Source: Methylobacillus arboreus (GTDB lineage: Bacteria > Pseudomonadota > Gammaproteobacteria > Burkholderiales > Methylophilaceae). From it: a stretch of 64,000 nt of DNA. Location: positions 124,001-188,000 of the forward strand of contig NZ_JAJAVC010000003.1 of assembly GCF_020532725.1 (NCBI RefSeq). The letters run 5' to 3'. Position numbers and translations under genes: made by a program. The notes beneath the pieces are model-generated. The model had not been told where the DNA came from. It searched no databases and saw nothing but the letters and a program-made list of their open reading frames with translations. Within the stretch, counting starts at the first letter, position 1, and each line of letters begins with the position of its first letter. Positions 55,587 to 63,857 of this stretch are shown here, piece after piece.

Positions 55587-56363
55587 CTAAGGCTTCTTAT
55601 ACAGCACCATGATGGAAACACGCCGGTTCTGTGCGCGGCCTTCTGCCGTATCGTTGTCCGCAACGGGCTGCGTATCGCTATATCCCACTGCGCTCAGGCG
55701 GTCTTCACTGATGCCGTTTTCTATCATCTTGCGTACGACGCTGGTGGCACGCATGGCAGATAATTCCCAGTTGGAAGGGAATTGGACGTTCTTGATGGGC
55801 AGGTTGTCGGTATGGCCTTCAACTTGTATGACATAGGCTGTGTCAGCCAGTACCTGGGTAATGTCATTGAGCGGCTCGCTGGCTTCAGCCTTGATCTGGG
55901 AAGAGCCAGCCGGGAACAGCACGCCGTCGGCAATATCAATGCGCATGCCACGGTCAGTTTTGCTGATATTGATTTTACCGTTGCCTGCAAGGGTGCTGAG
56001 CGAGCGGTTGAGGCTGGTGATAATGGCTACGATGTTTTCCTGCTCTTGGCGCTGCCTGTCTTTTTGCAGGCGGGCAAGCGGCAGTGACTGGATCAGCGAA
56101 GGGGGCGGCGTACCCTTAAGTACGTGCTTGTCTGTGGGCAGCGCAGTATTTGGCGGGGGCGTATTGTTCTCGCTATTGCTTGAGGTGCCACTGAATGCAT
56201 TGCCGAGTGCGGAGGTCAGTTCTTTGTATTTCTGGTCGTTGACCGAGGATATGCCATACATCACCACGAAGAAGGCAAAAAGCAGGGTGATGAAGTCGGC
56301 ATAGGAGACCAGCCAGCGATCATGGTTATCTGGTTCTTCCTCGAATTTTCTTCTTCTTGCCAT
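55587..56363 (-). CDS. motD: Flagellar stator protein MotD (MotB family)
   Basis: 258 aa. One membrane helix (LVSYADFITLLFAFFVVMYG) carries the proton-binding D23. A linker and an OmpA-like peptidoglycan domain (about 140-255) follow: VIQVEGHTDNLPI, NWELSAMRATSVV, RAQNRRVSIMV. Partner of MotC, 16 nt upstream. The ALPTDKHVLKGTPP linker is Pro-rich. Confidence 0.93.
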   Translation of the reverse strand: MARRRKFEEEPDNHDRWLVSYADFITLLFAFFVVMYGISSVNDQKYKELTSALGNAFSGTSSNSENNTPPPNTALPTDKHVLKGTPPPSLIQSLPLARLQKDRQRQEQENIVAIITSLNRSLSTLAGNGKINISKTDRGMRIDIADGVLFPAGSSQIKAEASEPLNDITQVLADTAYVIQVEGHTDNLPIKNVQFPSNWELSAMRATSVVRKMIENGISEDRLSAVGYSDTQPVADNDTAEGRAQNRRVSIMVLYKKP

Positions 56364-56379
56364 GCAGCCAGTCCCGGAT

Positions 56380-57120
56380 TTAACGTAGGTAAGCGTTCAA
56401 ACGTTCTTCTACAATCTTGTGGTTTTCTCCGTTGGCGATGCCAACCATGCCTTCGACTACCATTTCGTGCCGTGTCGTCTCCAGTTGCACCAAGGCCTTG
56501 AGCTTGTTGGCGACTGGCAGGAAGAACAGGTTGGCGAATCCAACGCCGTAAATGGTGGCAACAAAAGCAATGGCGATACCGCTGCCCAGCTTGCTCGGGT
56601 CGGAAAGGTTTTCCATGACATGGATCAGGCCGAGTACTGCACCAAGGATGCCGATGGTAGGGGCATAGCCGCCAGCCGCTTCCCAGATCTTGACGGCATT
56701 GCGTTGTGCAGCCTCGTAACGGTTGATGTCAACATTGCAGATGTCACGGATTTTCTCTGGCGGGGTGCCGTCAATAAGCAGGCGCAAGGCTTTTTTCACA
56801 AAAGGGTCCGGTTCGGAATACATATGGTTTTCCAGCAACAGTACACCGTCCTTGCGGGCAATCTGGCTCCAGGTGCTGATACGGCGTGCAAGCTTTTCCC
56901 TGTCATCTATAGGCGGGCGGACTATCCATTTCAGCAGGCGTATTCCCTGAATAAAGAAATTGGGGCGGGTTTGCAACAGCACGGCGCCCATGGTGCCAAA
57001 CAGCACGATCATGAACGCGGCTGGCTGGATCAGCGAACTGACCCTGCCGCCTTCGAGCGCTTGTCCCAGCAGGATACCAGCCAGGGCGAGGACTATGCCG
57101 CCTAGGCTGCTCCAGTCCAC
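56380..57120 (-). CDS. motC: Flagellar stator protein MotC (MotA family)
   Basis: 246 aa from GTG 57120, which follows AAAGAGAA and gives the MotC-like start VDWSSLGGIVLALAGILLGQ; earlier codons lie within fliA. Four membrane segments; MGAVLLQTRPNFFIQG, the cytoplasmic loop with Arg/Glu for FliG contact, and GYAPTIGILGAVLGLIHVME are typical. It overlaps the end of fliA by 19 nt. Confidence 0.93.
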   Translation of the reverse strand: MDWSSLGGIVLALAGILLGQALEGGRVSSLIQPAAFMIVLFGTMGAVLLQTRPNFFIQGIRLLKWIVRPPIDDREKLARRISTWSQIARKDGVLLLENHMYSEPDPFVKKALRLLIDGTPPEKIRDICNVDINRYEAAQRNAVKIWEAAGGYAPTIGILGAVLGLIHVMENLSDPSKLGSGIAIAFVATIYGVGFANLFFLPVANKLKALVQLETTRHEMVVEGMVGIANGENHKIVEERLNAYLR

Positions 57121-57836
57121 AGTTTCTCTTTCAGGTTGGCGCGCAGGCGAGCAACAGCCTGTGTGTGTAATTGGCAAACCCGGGATTCAGAGACACTCAT
57201 GATGGCGCCGATTTCCTTGAGGTTCATTTCTTGTTCGTAATAAAGGCCCATGAGGATTTTCTCGCGTTCTGGCAGGGTGTCGATTGCATCAATCAATGCC
57301 TCGCGGAAGTCGGTGGCAAGCAATGCCTTGAGCGGGTCGTCGGAATCATCGGATTGATAGCGGTCAAGAAAGTGATCGCCATTTTCCTGCTCGCTGAAAT
57401 CTTCATAGTAGATCAGTTGATGGCCGCTGCAGTCGTCAAGCATTTCATGGAAATCATCCATGGGCAGGTTGAGTTCGCGGGCAATTTCGCCTTCAGTGGG
57501 CGGGCGGCCAAGCTGCTGTTCCAGCGTATGCACGGCCGTTTCCACGTCGCGCATGTTCTTGCGCACGCTGCGCGGAAGCCAATCGGCACGGCGAAGTTCG
57601 TCAATCATGGAGCCACGGATGCGCTGGGCGGCATAGGTCTCGAATTGGGCGCCATGATTGTCCTCATAGCGATTGCTTGCATCCAGCAGCCCCATCATGC
57701 CCGCCTGTATCAGGTCGTCTATCTCGACGCTGGCAGGTAGCTTGGCCTTGAGCTGGTAGGCAATTTTCTTGACCAGGCTTGCATGCTGCTTCAGCAGTTC
57801 TTCCTTTTGGCTGGTTTTTCCATGCAAGGTGTACAT
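57102..57836 (-). CDS. fliA: Sigma-28 factor FliA
   Basis: 244-aa flagellar sigma factor. Region 2 (VEIDDLIQAGMMGLLDASNR, FETYAAQRIRGSMIDELRRA), region 3 and region 4 HTH (LPEREKILMGLYYEQEMNLK, EIGAIMSVSESRVCQLHTQA) are complete. ATG 57836 is preferred over the adjacent TTG because AGAGGA is 8 nt away. It lies between flhG and motC in the flhB operon; its target promoters are seen at fliC, flgKL, flgMN and before flhD. Confidence 0.96.
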   Translation of the reverse strand: MYTLHGKTSQKEELLKQHASLVKKIAYQLKAKLPASVEIDDLIQAGMMGLLDASNRYEDNHGAQFETYAAQRIRGSMIDELRRADWLPRSVRKNMRDVETAVHTLEQQLGRPPTEGEIARELNLPMDDFHEMLDDCSGHQLIYYEDFSEQENGDHFLDRYQSDDSDDPLKALLATDFREALIDAIDTLPEREKILMGLYYEQEMNLKEIGAIMSVSESRVCQLHTQAVARLRANLKEKLWTGAA

Positions 57837-57849
57837 CAATACAGTCCTC

Positions 57850-58674
57850 TTAGCTGAGCGATGTTTCTAATAAACCGTGATTATGGTCTATTTTGCCGGC
57901 TAATGCCTTAAATGCCGCTGAAGCCCTGGTCATGGGGAAAGCGTCAATGACACTGCGGTCAAGCTTTGCTGCAATTCCCAGGTGTTCATCGGAGGGGATC
58001 AGCCCGGCAAAGCTGAGCTCAATATAAAGGTGGCGGCGTGCTACTTCTGCAATGTTGTTGAATATGACCCGGGCCTGGGATTCGCTGGCATGCGAGACGA
58101 CAATGCCAAAAGAGCGCCTGCCAACCTGTTGGCATAGCTGCTTGATGAGGGAATAGGCTTGTGTAATTGAGCTCGCGTCCCGTGTCATGTGTATCAATAT
58201 CTCCCCATGATTCAGTATGTTCAGTGGCATGGTATCTTGAATAGTGAGCGCAGCATCAACCAGAATAACGTCATGCTGGCTTGCCATGGCCGAGAATATC
58301 CGCTCGATGTGCCTCATGGTGTTTTCATGATGCAAAAAACGATGAGCGGCGCTGCCTGATAGTAATTTTGCAACAGAATAGCCCTGACTGCCATGATTTA
58401 TTAACGGTTGGTGCAGTTCCGGCCGCATCACGGCTTCAAGCAACGTGCCCTGATTCTCATCAATACCGTAATGTTTTACCTCCTGCATGGAGGTGCTTGT
58501 CGCTTCCATGATCAGTACCTTGTTGCCCTGGCGGTGCAGTGATGCTGCAAGGTTGGTCATGAATCTTGCATGTTCTGTTTTGCTGGCGGCAGAGAGCAGT
58601 GAGATGACTCTTGGCCTAGGGCCAGTCATCAGGCGGCGCAAGCCTGCGGCCTGGTCTTTATGAGGCTGGATCAT
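57850..58674 (-). CDS. flhG: FlhG/FleN-like MinD-family protein with degenerate Walker A
   Basis: 274 aa. The N-terminal FlhF-activating helix DQAAGLRRL (residues 7-15) and position after flhF identify it. The MinD/ParA fold is recognisable (MTNLAASLHRQGNKVLIMEA, HDVILVDAALTIQD, SYAL-like TQAYSLIKQL). However the deviant Walker A, normally GKGGVGKT, is SAASKT (28-33): only the final Lys-Thr remains and the signature Lys and glycines are missing. It may not hydrolyse ATP normally. Overlaps flhF by 4 nt. Confidence 0.85.
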   Translation of the reverse strand: MIQPHKDQAAGLRRLMTGPRPRVISLLSAASKTEHARFMTNLAASLHRQGNKVLIMEATSTSMQEVKHYGIDENQGTLLEAVMRPELHQPLINHGSQGYSVAKLLSGSAAHRFLHHENTMRHIERIFSAMASQHDVILVDAALTIQDTMPLNILNHGEILIHMTRDASSITQAYSLIKQLCQQVGRRSFGIVVSHASESQARVIFNNIAEVARRHLYIELSFAGLIPSDEHLGIAAKLDRSVIDAFPMTRASAAFKALAGKIDHNHGLLETSLS

Positions 58675-60065
58675 GCCAAGTCTCCTGACATCTTGTTGTT
58701 GCTGGCAATGTTAGCCATCAGGAAGGGCATTTCTGCATCGCGAAACTGGAACTGCTCACTTTTCTTGCGCGCCATCTTGAAGGCATGGTGCGCGAGGAAT
58801 GTGTTGTTGGCGAGATGAATATCTTCAGGCACGCGCTGGCCATTGGCGACGTAATAAACCTTGAGCCGCTCGCGGATGATGACATCCAAAGTGCTGCCTA
58901 TCGAAGCGGCTTCGTCCAGCTTGGTGATGATGCAACCATCCAGGCCGCGGCGTTTGTAGGCATCAATGACATCTGCCAGCGTCTCGCCAGAGCTGGTCGC
59001 GTTCATGCAGAGAATTTTCTTGATTGGCAAACCGGTGTTGGAGAGCATGGCAATTTGCTCTGTCACCATGCGGTCACGCTGGCTGACACCAACGGTGTCG
59101 ATCAGGATCGTGTGTTTGCCCTTGAGCTCATTGAGTGCAATGCGCAGGTCGGCCTCATCCTTCACGGCGTGTACCATGACGCCGAGGATTTTGCCGTAAA
59201 TACGCAACTGCTCATGCCCGCCTATCCGGTAGGAATCCGTGGTGATGAGCGCGAGCTTGCCTGCGCCATGTTTCATGACGAACCTGGCGGCAAGCTTGGC
59301 CGTGGTGGTGGTCTTGCCGACGCCAGTCGGGCCGATCAATGCATAAATACCGCCCTGGTCCAGCATCTGCTGTTCATCGCTGATGGTATGAATGTTGTTG
59401 CCGATAACGCTGTGCAGCCATTTCATGGCTTCAGCCTCGGTACGGTCAGCGGGCACCTTCTCGGCAATCTGGCGTGCAAGGCCGGCGCTGAAGCCTGCCG
59501 CGATCATCTTGCATAGCATGCTGGATTTGACCGGGTCACGTTGCTGGATGTTGGTCCAGGTCATTTCAGTCAATTGCGACTCTATGGCGCCGCGCATGGA
59601 GCGCAGCTCCTGCATCATGTGTGCCATTTCGCGCTGGGTGTGGTTGGTTTGCTTAACTTGCTCATGCACTGGCTTGGCTGCATTCTGGACCAGCGGTTTG
59701 GCGACTTGAGGCTTGGCAACCTGGGGTGCAGTCAGCACTGTTTTTTGCCTGGTGGCCTGGCTGCGTTGTTGTTGCAGCTCCTGGTGATTCAGTGGCTGTG
59801 CCGTTTTCAGGATACGCTGGTTGCGGCTTAGCATGGAAACCAGGGTTTCCTCTGCGGCAGGAGCTGCGGGTGCAGGCTGGACTATGGCTGGTTTGGGCTT
59901 GTTGCGGGCGACCAGGTTTGCCATATCCTCCTCACGGAACGCCAGGATTTCGTTCCCGCCTTCGACGGCACGGTTGGAAAGAATGACGGCATCGGCTCCC
60001 AGTTCTTGTTTCACCATATTCAGTGCTTCACGGGAATTTTTGCCGAAGTAACGTTTGATGTTCAT
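58671..60065 (-). CDS. flhF: SRP-family GTPase FlhF
   Basis: 464 aa. Sets the site (usually polar) and number of flagella. N-terminal basic B domain (MNIKRYFGKNSREALNMVKQ), a Gln/Pro/Ala-rich linker (about 75-150), then the NG GTPase with GPTGVGKTTTTAKLA, DSYRIGGHEQLRIYG, ILIDTVGVSQRD and ITKLDEAASIGSTLD. All nucleotide-binding motifs intact. Overlaps flhA by 4 nt. Confidence 0.96.
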   Translation of the reverse strand: MNIKRYFGKNSREALNMVKQELGADAVILSNRAVEGGNEILAFREEDMANLVARNKPKPAIVQPAPAAPAAEETLVSMLSRNQRILKTAQPLNHQELQQQRSQATRQKTVLTAPQVAKPQVAKPLVQNAAKPVHEQVKQTNHTQREMAHMMQELRSMRGAIESQLTEMTWTNIQQRDPVKSSMLCKMIAAGFSAGLARQIAEKVPADRTEAEAMKWLHSVIGNNIHTISDEQQMLDQGGIYALIGPTGVGKTTTTAKLAARFVMKHGAGKLALITTDSYRIGGHEQLRIYGKILGVMVHAVKDEADLRIALNELKGKHTILIDTVGVSQRDRMVTEQIAMLSNTGLPIKKILCMNATSSGETLADVIDAYKRRGLDGCIITKLDEAASIGSTLDVIIRERLKVYYVANGQRVPEDIHLANNTFLAHHAFKMARKKSEQFQFRDAEMPFLMANIASNNKMSGDLA

Positions 60066-62134
60066 GCTTGGCCTCCAATCAGGCTGGTAACGCGTATGGT
60101 TTTGGTATCAGGAAGTTCTTCATGTGAGAGCACGCGCAGGCGAGGTGCCGCACGGCGCAGGAATCTTGATAATGCGGTACGCAATGAGCCGGGCACCAGC
60201 AGCACCGGGGCGAGGCCCATTTGCTCCTGCTGTTTTGCGGCATTGGCTGTCTGGGTGGAGAGGGTCTCGGCCAGGCCAGGCTCAATAGCCGCCCCTCCTG
60301 CAGCGCTTGCCTGCAATGCCTGCATTAGCAGGCGCTCCAGGTTATGGTCCAGTGTCATGACGGGTACCTCATTACCGGTGGGGAATAGTTGCTGCACGAT
60401 GGCGCGGCCTAGTTGAATGCGGACCAAAGAGGTCAGTTCATCCGTATCCTGGACGCGCTGGCCGTGCTCGGACAGGGTTTCGATAATGGTGCGCATATCG
60501 CGGATGTGCACGCCTTCTACCAACAGGTTCTGCAGCACTTTCTGCACGGTGGACAGGCTGAGCGACTTAGGTACCAGGTCTTCCACCAGTTTTGGTGACT
60601 CCTTGCCGATATGGTCCAGCAGTTGCTGCACTTCCTGGCGGCCCAGCAGCTCGGCTGCATGAGAGGTAATCATGTGGTTTAGGTGAGTGGCAATCACGGT
60701 GCTGGTGTCCACCACGGTATAGCCCATGGCTTGTGCCTGGTCGCGCATATTGGCCTCGATCCATACGGCAGGCAGCCCGAATGCGGGGTCGGTCGTTGCA
60801 GTGCCACTGAGTGAGCCGGTGACATTGCCTGGATCGATTGCCAGGTATTGCCCGGGAAAGGATTCGCCGTTGGCGATTTCGACGCCTTTCAATGTGATGC
60901 GATAACCTGCAGGGCGCAGTTCCAGATTGTCGCGGATATGGATAGGTGGTGGCAGGAAGCCGACTTCCTGCGCAAATTTCTTGCGCAATCCCTTGATACG
61001 TTTCAGCAAGTCACCTCCCTGGGCCATATCCACCAGCGGGATCAGGCGATAGCCGACTTCAAGGCCAATCACATCAACCGGAGTGACGTCATCCCAGCTG
61101 GCTTCGGGAGATTCTGCGACAGGCGAGGGGGCTGCCTCGGTCTCGACTTCCTGTACTTGCTGTTTTTTCTCGGCGGCATAAGCGATGCCTGCCAGAAGCG
61201 CGGCCAGTATCAGGAATGCGAAATGTGGCATGCCGGGGATCAGCCCCAGCCCGGCAATGATCGCAGCGGTGACATAAATCGCTCGCGGCTTGGCAAATAG
61301 TTGGTCGGTCAATTGATTGCCGATGTCGCGTTCATCGGCAACACGGGAAACCACAACACCGGCTGCCACCGAGATGATAAGCGCGGGAATTTGCGCCACC
61401 AGGCCGTCGCCAATCGCGAGCAGTGTGTAATTCTTCACGGCATCGGCAAAACTGAGATCGTGCTGGACCATGCCGACAATCAGGCCGCCGATAATGTTGA
61501 TCACGATCACCAGAATACCTGCAACCGCATCGCCGCGTACATATTTGCTGGCACCGTCCATCGCGCCGTAGAACTCGGCTTCCTGGCCGATTTCCTTACG
61601 GCGGCTGCGCGCTTCTTCTTCACCGATCAGGCCGGCATTCAGGTCGGCATCGATCGCCATCTGCTTGCCGGGCATGGCATCCAGGGTAAAACGGGCACCC
61701 ACTTCAGCAATACGGCCGGCACCCTTGGTGACCACCACAAAATTGATGATGGTGAGAATGACAAACACCACGATACCCACGGTGTAATTGCCGCCGATCA
61801 GGAAGTGGCCGAAGGCTTCGATCACCTTGCCTGCCGCATCAGGCCCGGTATGTCCTTCAGTCAATACCACTCGGGTAGAGGCGACGTTAAGCGAGAGGCG
61901 CAGCATGGTGGTAACCAGCAGCACGGTAGGGAAGGCAATGAAATCGAGAGGCTTGGCCGTTTGCAGGCCGACCAGCAGTACCAGGATGGAAAGTGCAATG
62001 TTGAAGCTGAACAATGCATCCAGGGCAATAGCTGGCAATGGCAGAATCATCATCGCCAGCAGCATGACGATGATGATGGGCGCAGCCACGGAGCTGCTGC
62101 CGCTTAGCCAGGCAGGGATTCTGAACGAATTCAT
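60062..62134 (-). CDS. flhA: Flagellar export gate protein FlhA
   Basis: 690 aa. Eight membrane segments in residues 15-310 with the FHIPEP-type region (GRIAEVGARFTLDAMPGKQM, AIDADLNAGLIGEEEARSRR), then a cytoplasmic substrate-docking domain (YRLIPLVDMAQGGDLLKRI, VEGVHIRDMRTIIETLSEHG). Three nt after flhB. Confidence 0.97.
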   Translation of the reverse strand: MNSFRIPAWLSGSSSVAAPIIIVMLLAMMILPLPAIALDALFSFNIALSILVLLVGLQTAKPLDFIAFPTVLLVTTMLRLSLNVASTRVVLTEGHTGPDAAGKVIEAFGHFLIGGNYTVGIVVFVILTIINFVVVTKGAGRIAEVGARFTLDAMPGKQMAIDADLNAGLIGEEEARSRRKEIGQEAEFYGAMDGASKYVRGDAVAGILVIVINIIGGLIVGMVQHDLSFADAVKNYTLLAIGDGLVAQIPALIISVAAGVVVSRVADERDIGNQLTDQLFAKPRAIYVTAAIIAGLGLIPGMPHFAFLILAALLAGIAYAAEKKQQVQEVETEAAPSPVAESPEASWDDVTPVDVIGLEVGYRLIPLVDMAQGGDLLKRIKGLRKKFAQEVGFLPPPIHIRDNLELRPAGYRITLKGVEIANGESFPGQYLAIDPGNVTGSLSGTATTDPAFGLPAVWIEANMRDQAQAMGYTVVDTSTVIATHLNHMITSHAAELLGRQEVQQLLDHIGKESPKLVEDLVPKSLSLSTVQKVLQNLLVEGVHIRDMRTIIETLSEHGQRVQDTDELTSLVRIQLGRAIVQQLFPTGNEVPVMTLDHNLERLLMQALQASAAGGAAIEPGLAETLSTQTANAAKQQEQMGLAPVLLVPGSLRTALSRFLRRAAPRLRVLSHEELPDTKTIRVTSLIGGQA

Positions 62135-62137
62135 GAT

Positions 62138-63283
62138 TTACTTGGCTCCTTTCAGGTGCGGATCCAGGGCGTCCGGCACATCCAGTGCGGTTGGCATATC
62201 AGGGTAGTAGCCACCGTGTGTCTTGTAGGTGCGCAACTGGAAGATATAGGCAAGGATTTCGGCAACAGCCGCATACAGTGCCTGAGGGATTTCATCGCCC
62301 AGTTCTGTGTGGGCAAAGAGCGCACGTGCCAGCTTGGGAGATTCGAGCGTGGGCACCTTGTGCTCACTGGCAATTTCCCTGATCTTGAGCGCAATGTCAT
62401 CGGCACCTTTGGCGACGACGCGCGGGGCGGCCATCGCGTTATCGTCATACTTGATCGCAACCGCATAATGGGTTGGGTTGGTGATCACGACATCTGCCTT
62501 GGGAATCTCGGCCATCATGCGGCGGCGGGCCATTTCACGTTGTTGCTGGCGAATGCGGCCCTTGATCTGCGGATTGCCTTCGCTTTCCTTGGCTTCCTGC
62601 TTGACTTCCTCCTTGGTCATCTTGAGCTTGTTGGTGTAATTCCAGCGCTGATAAGGCACATCAATGAGCGCAATCAGCACCAATGCCGAGACGATGAAGA
62701 GAAACCCCTTGATCAGGATGCCGTCCACCTGGGCAATCCCGGTTTCCAGCGGCTGCGTTGAAAGGGAAATGATGGTGTCAAAGTCATGCGCCATCACCAT
62801 ATAAGAGACAGTGCCGACCAGCGTGGCCTTGAGTATGGCCTTGATCAGTTCGACCAGTGAGTTCTTGGAGAACAGGTTCTTGATGCCATTGAGCGGGTTG
62901 AGCTTGCTGAACTTCGGCGTAAATGCCTTGCTGCTGAAATTCCAGCCGCCAATCAGGACAGGGGCGCCGACAATCACCAGCAGCAGTAGCAGGACCAGCG
63001 GTGCAAAGGCAATCAACAAATCCAGAATGCCGCTTGAAATCTGGCTCAATAACAAACTGAAATCAAATGCAGCCTCGCGGCTGAAGCGCAGGTTGCTGCT
63101 CATGTTCCCCAGCATGGCCTGGTTGAGGCGGCCGCTCATGATCATGAGTCCGATGCCTCCCGTAAGCAGCACGGCGCAGGTGGAAAACTCGCGCGAACGC
63201 GGCACATCGCCATCTTCACGGGCTTTTTCTATGCGCCGTGGCGTGGGCTGTTCCGTTTTTTCCAAATCGCTGTCTTGCGCCAT
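62138..63283 (-). CDS. flhB: Flagellar export switch protein FlhB
   Basis: 381 aa. N-terminal SDLEKTEQPTPRRIEKARED, four membrane segments, and a cytoplasmic domain with the autocleavage motif N269-P270-T271-H272 (VVITNPTHYAVAIKYD). Cleavage switches export from hook to filament proteins. First gene of flhB-flhA-flhF-flhG-fliA-motC-motD. AAGGA lies about 10 nt before ATG. Confidence 0.97.
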   Translation of the reverse strand: MAQDSDLEKTEQPTPRRIEKAREDGDVPRSREFSTCAVLLTGGIGLMIMSGRLNQAMLGNMSSNLRFSREAAFDFSLLLSQISSGILDLLIAFAPLVLLLLLVIVGAPVLIGGWNFSSKAFTPKFSKLNPLNGIKNLFSKNSLVELIKAILKATLVGTVSYMVMAHDFDTIISLSTQPLETGIAQVDGILIKGFLFIVSALVLIALIDVPYQRWNYTNKLKMTKEEVKQEAKESEGNPQIKGRIRQQQREMARRRMMAEIPKADVVITNPTHYAVAIKYDDNAMAAPRVVAKGADDIALKIREIASEHKVPTLESPKLARALFAHTELGDEIPQALYAAVAEILAYIFQLRTYKTHGGYYPDMPTALDVPDALDPHLKGAK

Positions 63284-63447
63284 GCTCGTCTATCCTTCAT
63301 TGATGGAGGCGGCATGCCTATCTAGTGCATATTGCCTTCCACGATGGCTGCATTATTGGTCACGGAGAAAATAATGAAATTGAAGAATAGAAGGGGGAAA
63401 ACCGGTTATTCCTGATAAAAAAGTTTAAAAATTTCTTAAAAAATTCC

Positions 63448-63474
63448 TAAAGTTTGTTTAAAGCCTGCCGATAT
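63448..63474 (+). promoter_or_regulatory. Sigma-28 promoter P1 upstream of flhD
   Basis: TAAAGTTT, 11-nt spacer, GCCGATAT: 8 of 8 at the -35 and 7 of 8 at the -10. It points towards flhD, 384 nt before its ATG, within a strongly A/T-rich stretch (63400-63560). Confidence 0.75.
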
Positions 63475-63560
63475 ATGAAATACGTTGAAAATATTTTTGG
63501 TTAATTTAATTTTAAAATTAATCACTTATAAAATTTTTAAAAATATTTTAAAAATTACCC

Positions 63561-63587
63561 TAAAGGTTTTTAAAGCATTGCCGTTAA
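63561..63587 (+). promoter_or_regulatory. Sigma-28 promoter P2 upstream of flhD
   Basis: TAAAGGTT, 11-nt spacer, GCCGTTAA: 7 of 8 at each box. Even the spacer resembles that of P1 (both contain TTTAAAGC), so P1 and P2 look like a duplication 113 bp apart. Confidence 0.7.
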
Positions 63588-63676
63588 GCAATTCATGGAT
63601 GTAAAAAATATTCTGAAGGATAAGTGTCGTTAGAATTAGTTTTTAACTGAAAAATGCTGGTGCTCCTCCTCTGAAA

Positions 63677-63746
63677 GCCTTGCCTCCCAAGGCCGATACA
63701 GTGTTTGTAAGACAAACACTGTATCGGCTGTGCGCGTTCGTCTTAC
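63677..63746 (+). promoter_or_regulatory. Structured flhD leader with a perfect 17-bp hairpin
   Basis: A small stem GCCTTG/CAAGGC (63677-63693) abuts a perfect 17-bp inverted repeat (63692-63708 with 63712-63728) whose loop is AAG. GTCTTAC at 63740-63746 can instead pair with GTAAGAC at 63707-63713, breaking the large hairpin. No T run follows, so it is not a simple terminator. A third stem GCACT/AGTGC (63814-63828) lies near the ribosome site. The rest of the 574-bp gap from 63284 holds the two sigma-28 promoters and no supported gene. Confidence 0.6.
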
Positions 63747-63857
63747 GTAAAAAACCGACAGACACTAGTTTCTCCCTTGCCGTAAAAAGTTCAAAGTACG
63801 TCTCACTTGCTCTGCACTTAAGCAGTGCTGGCTTCTCAAGTAAAAGGGGACTGGAAA

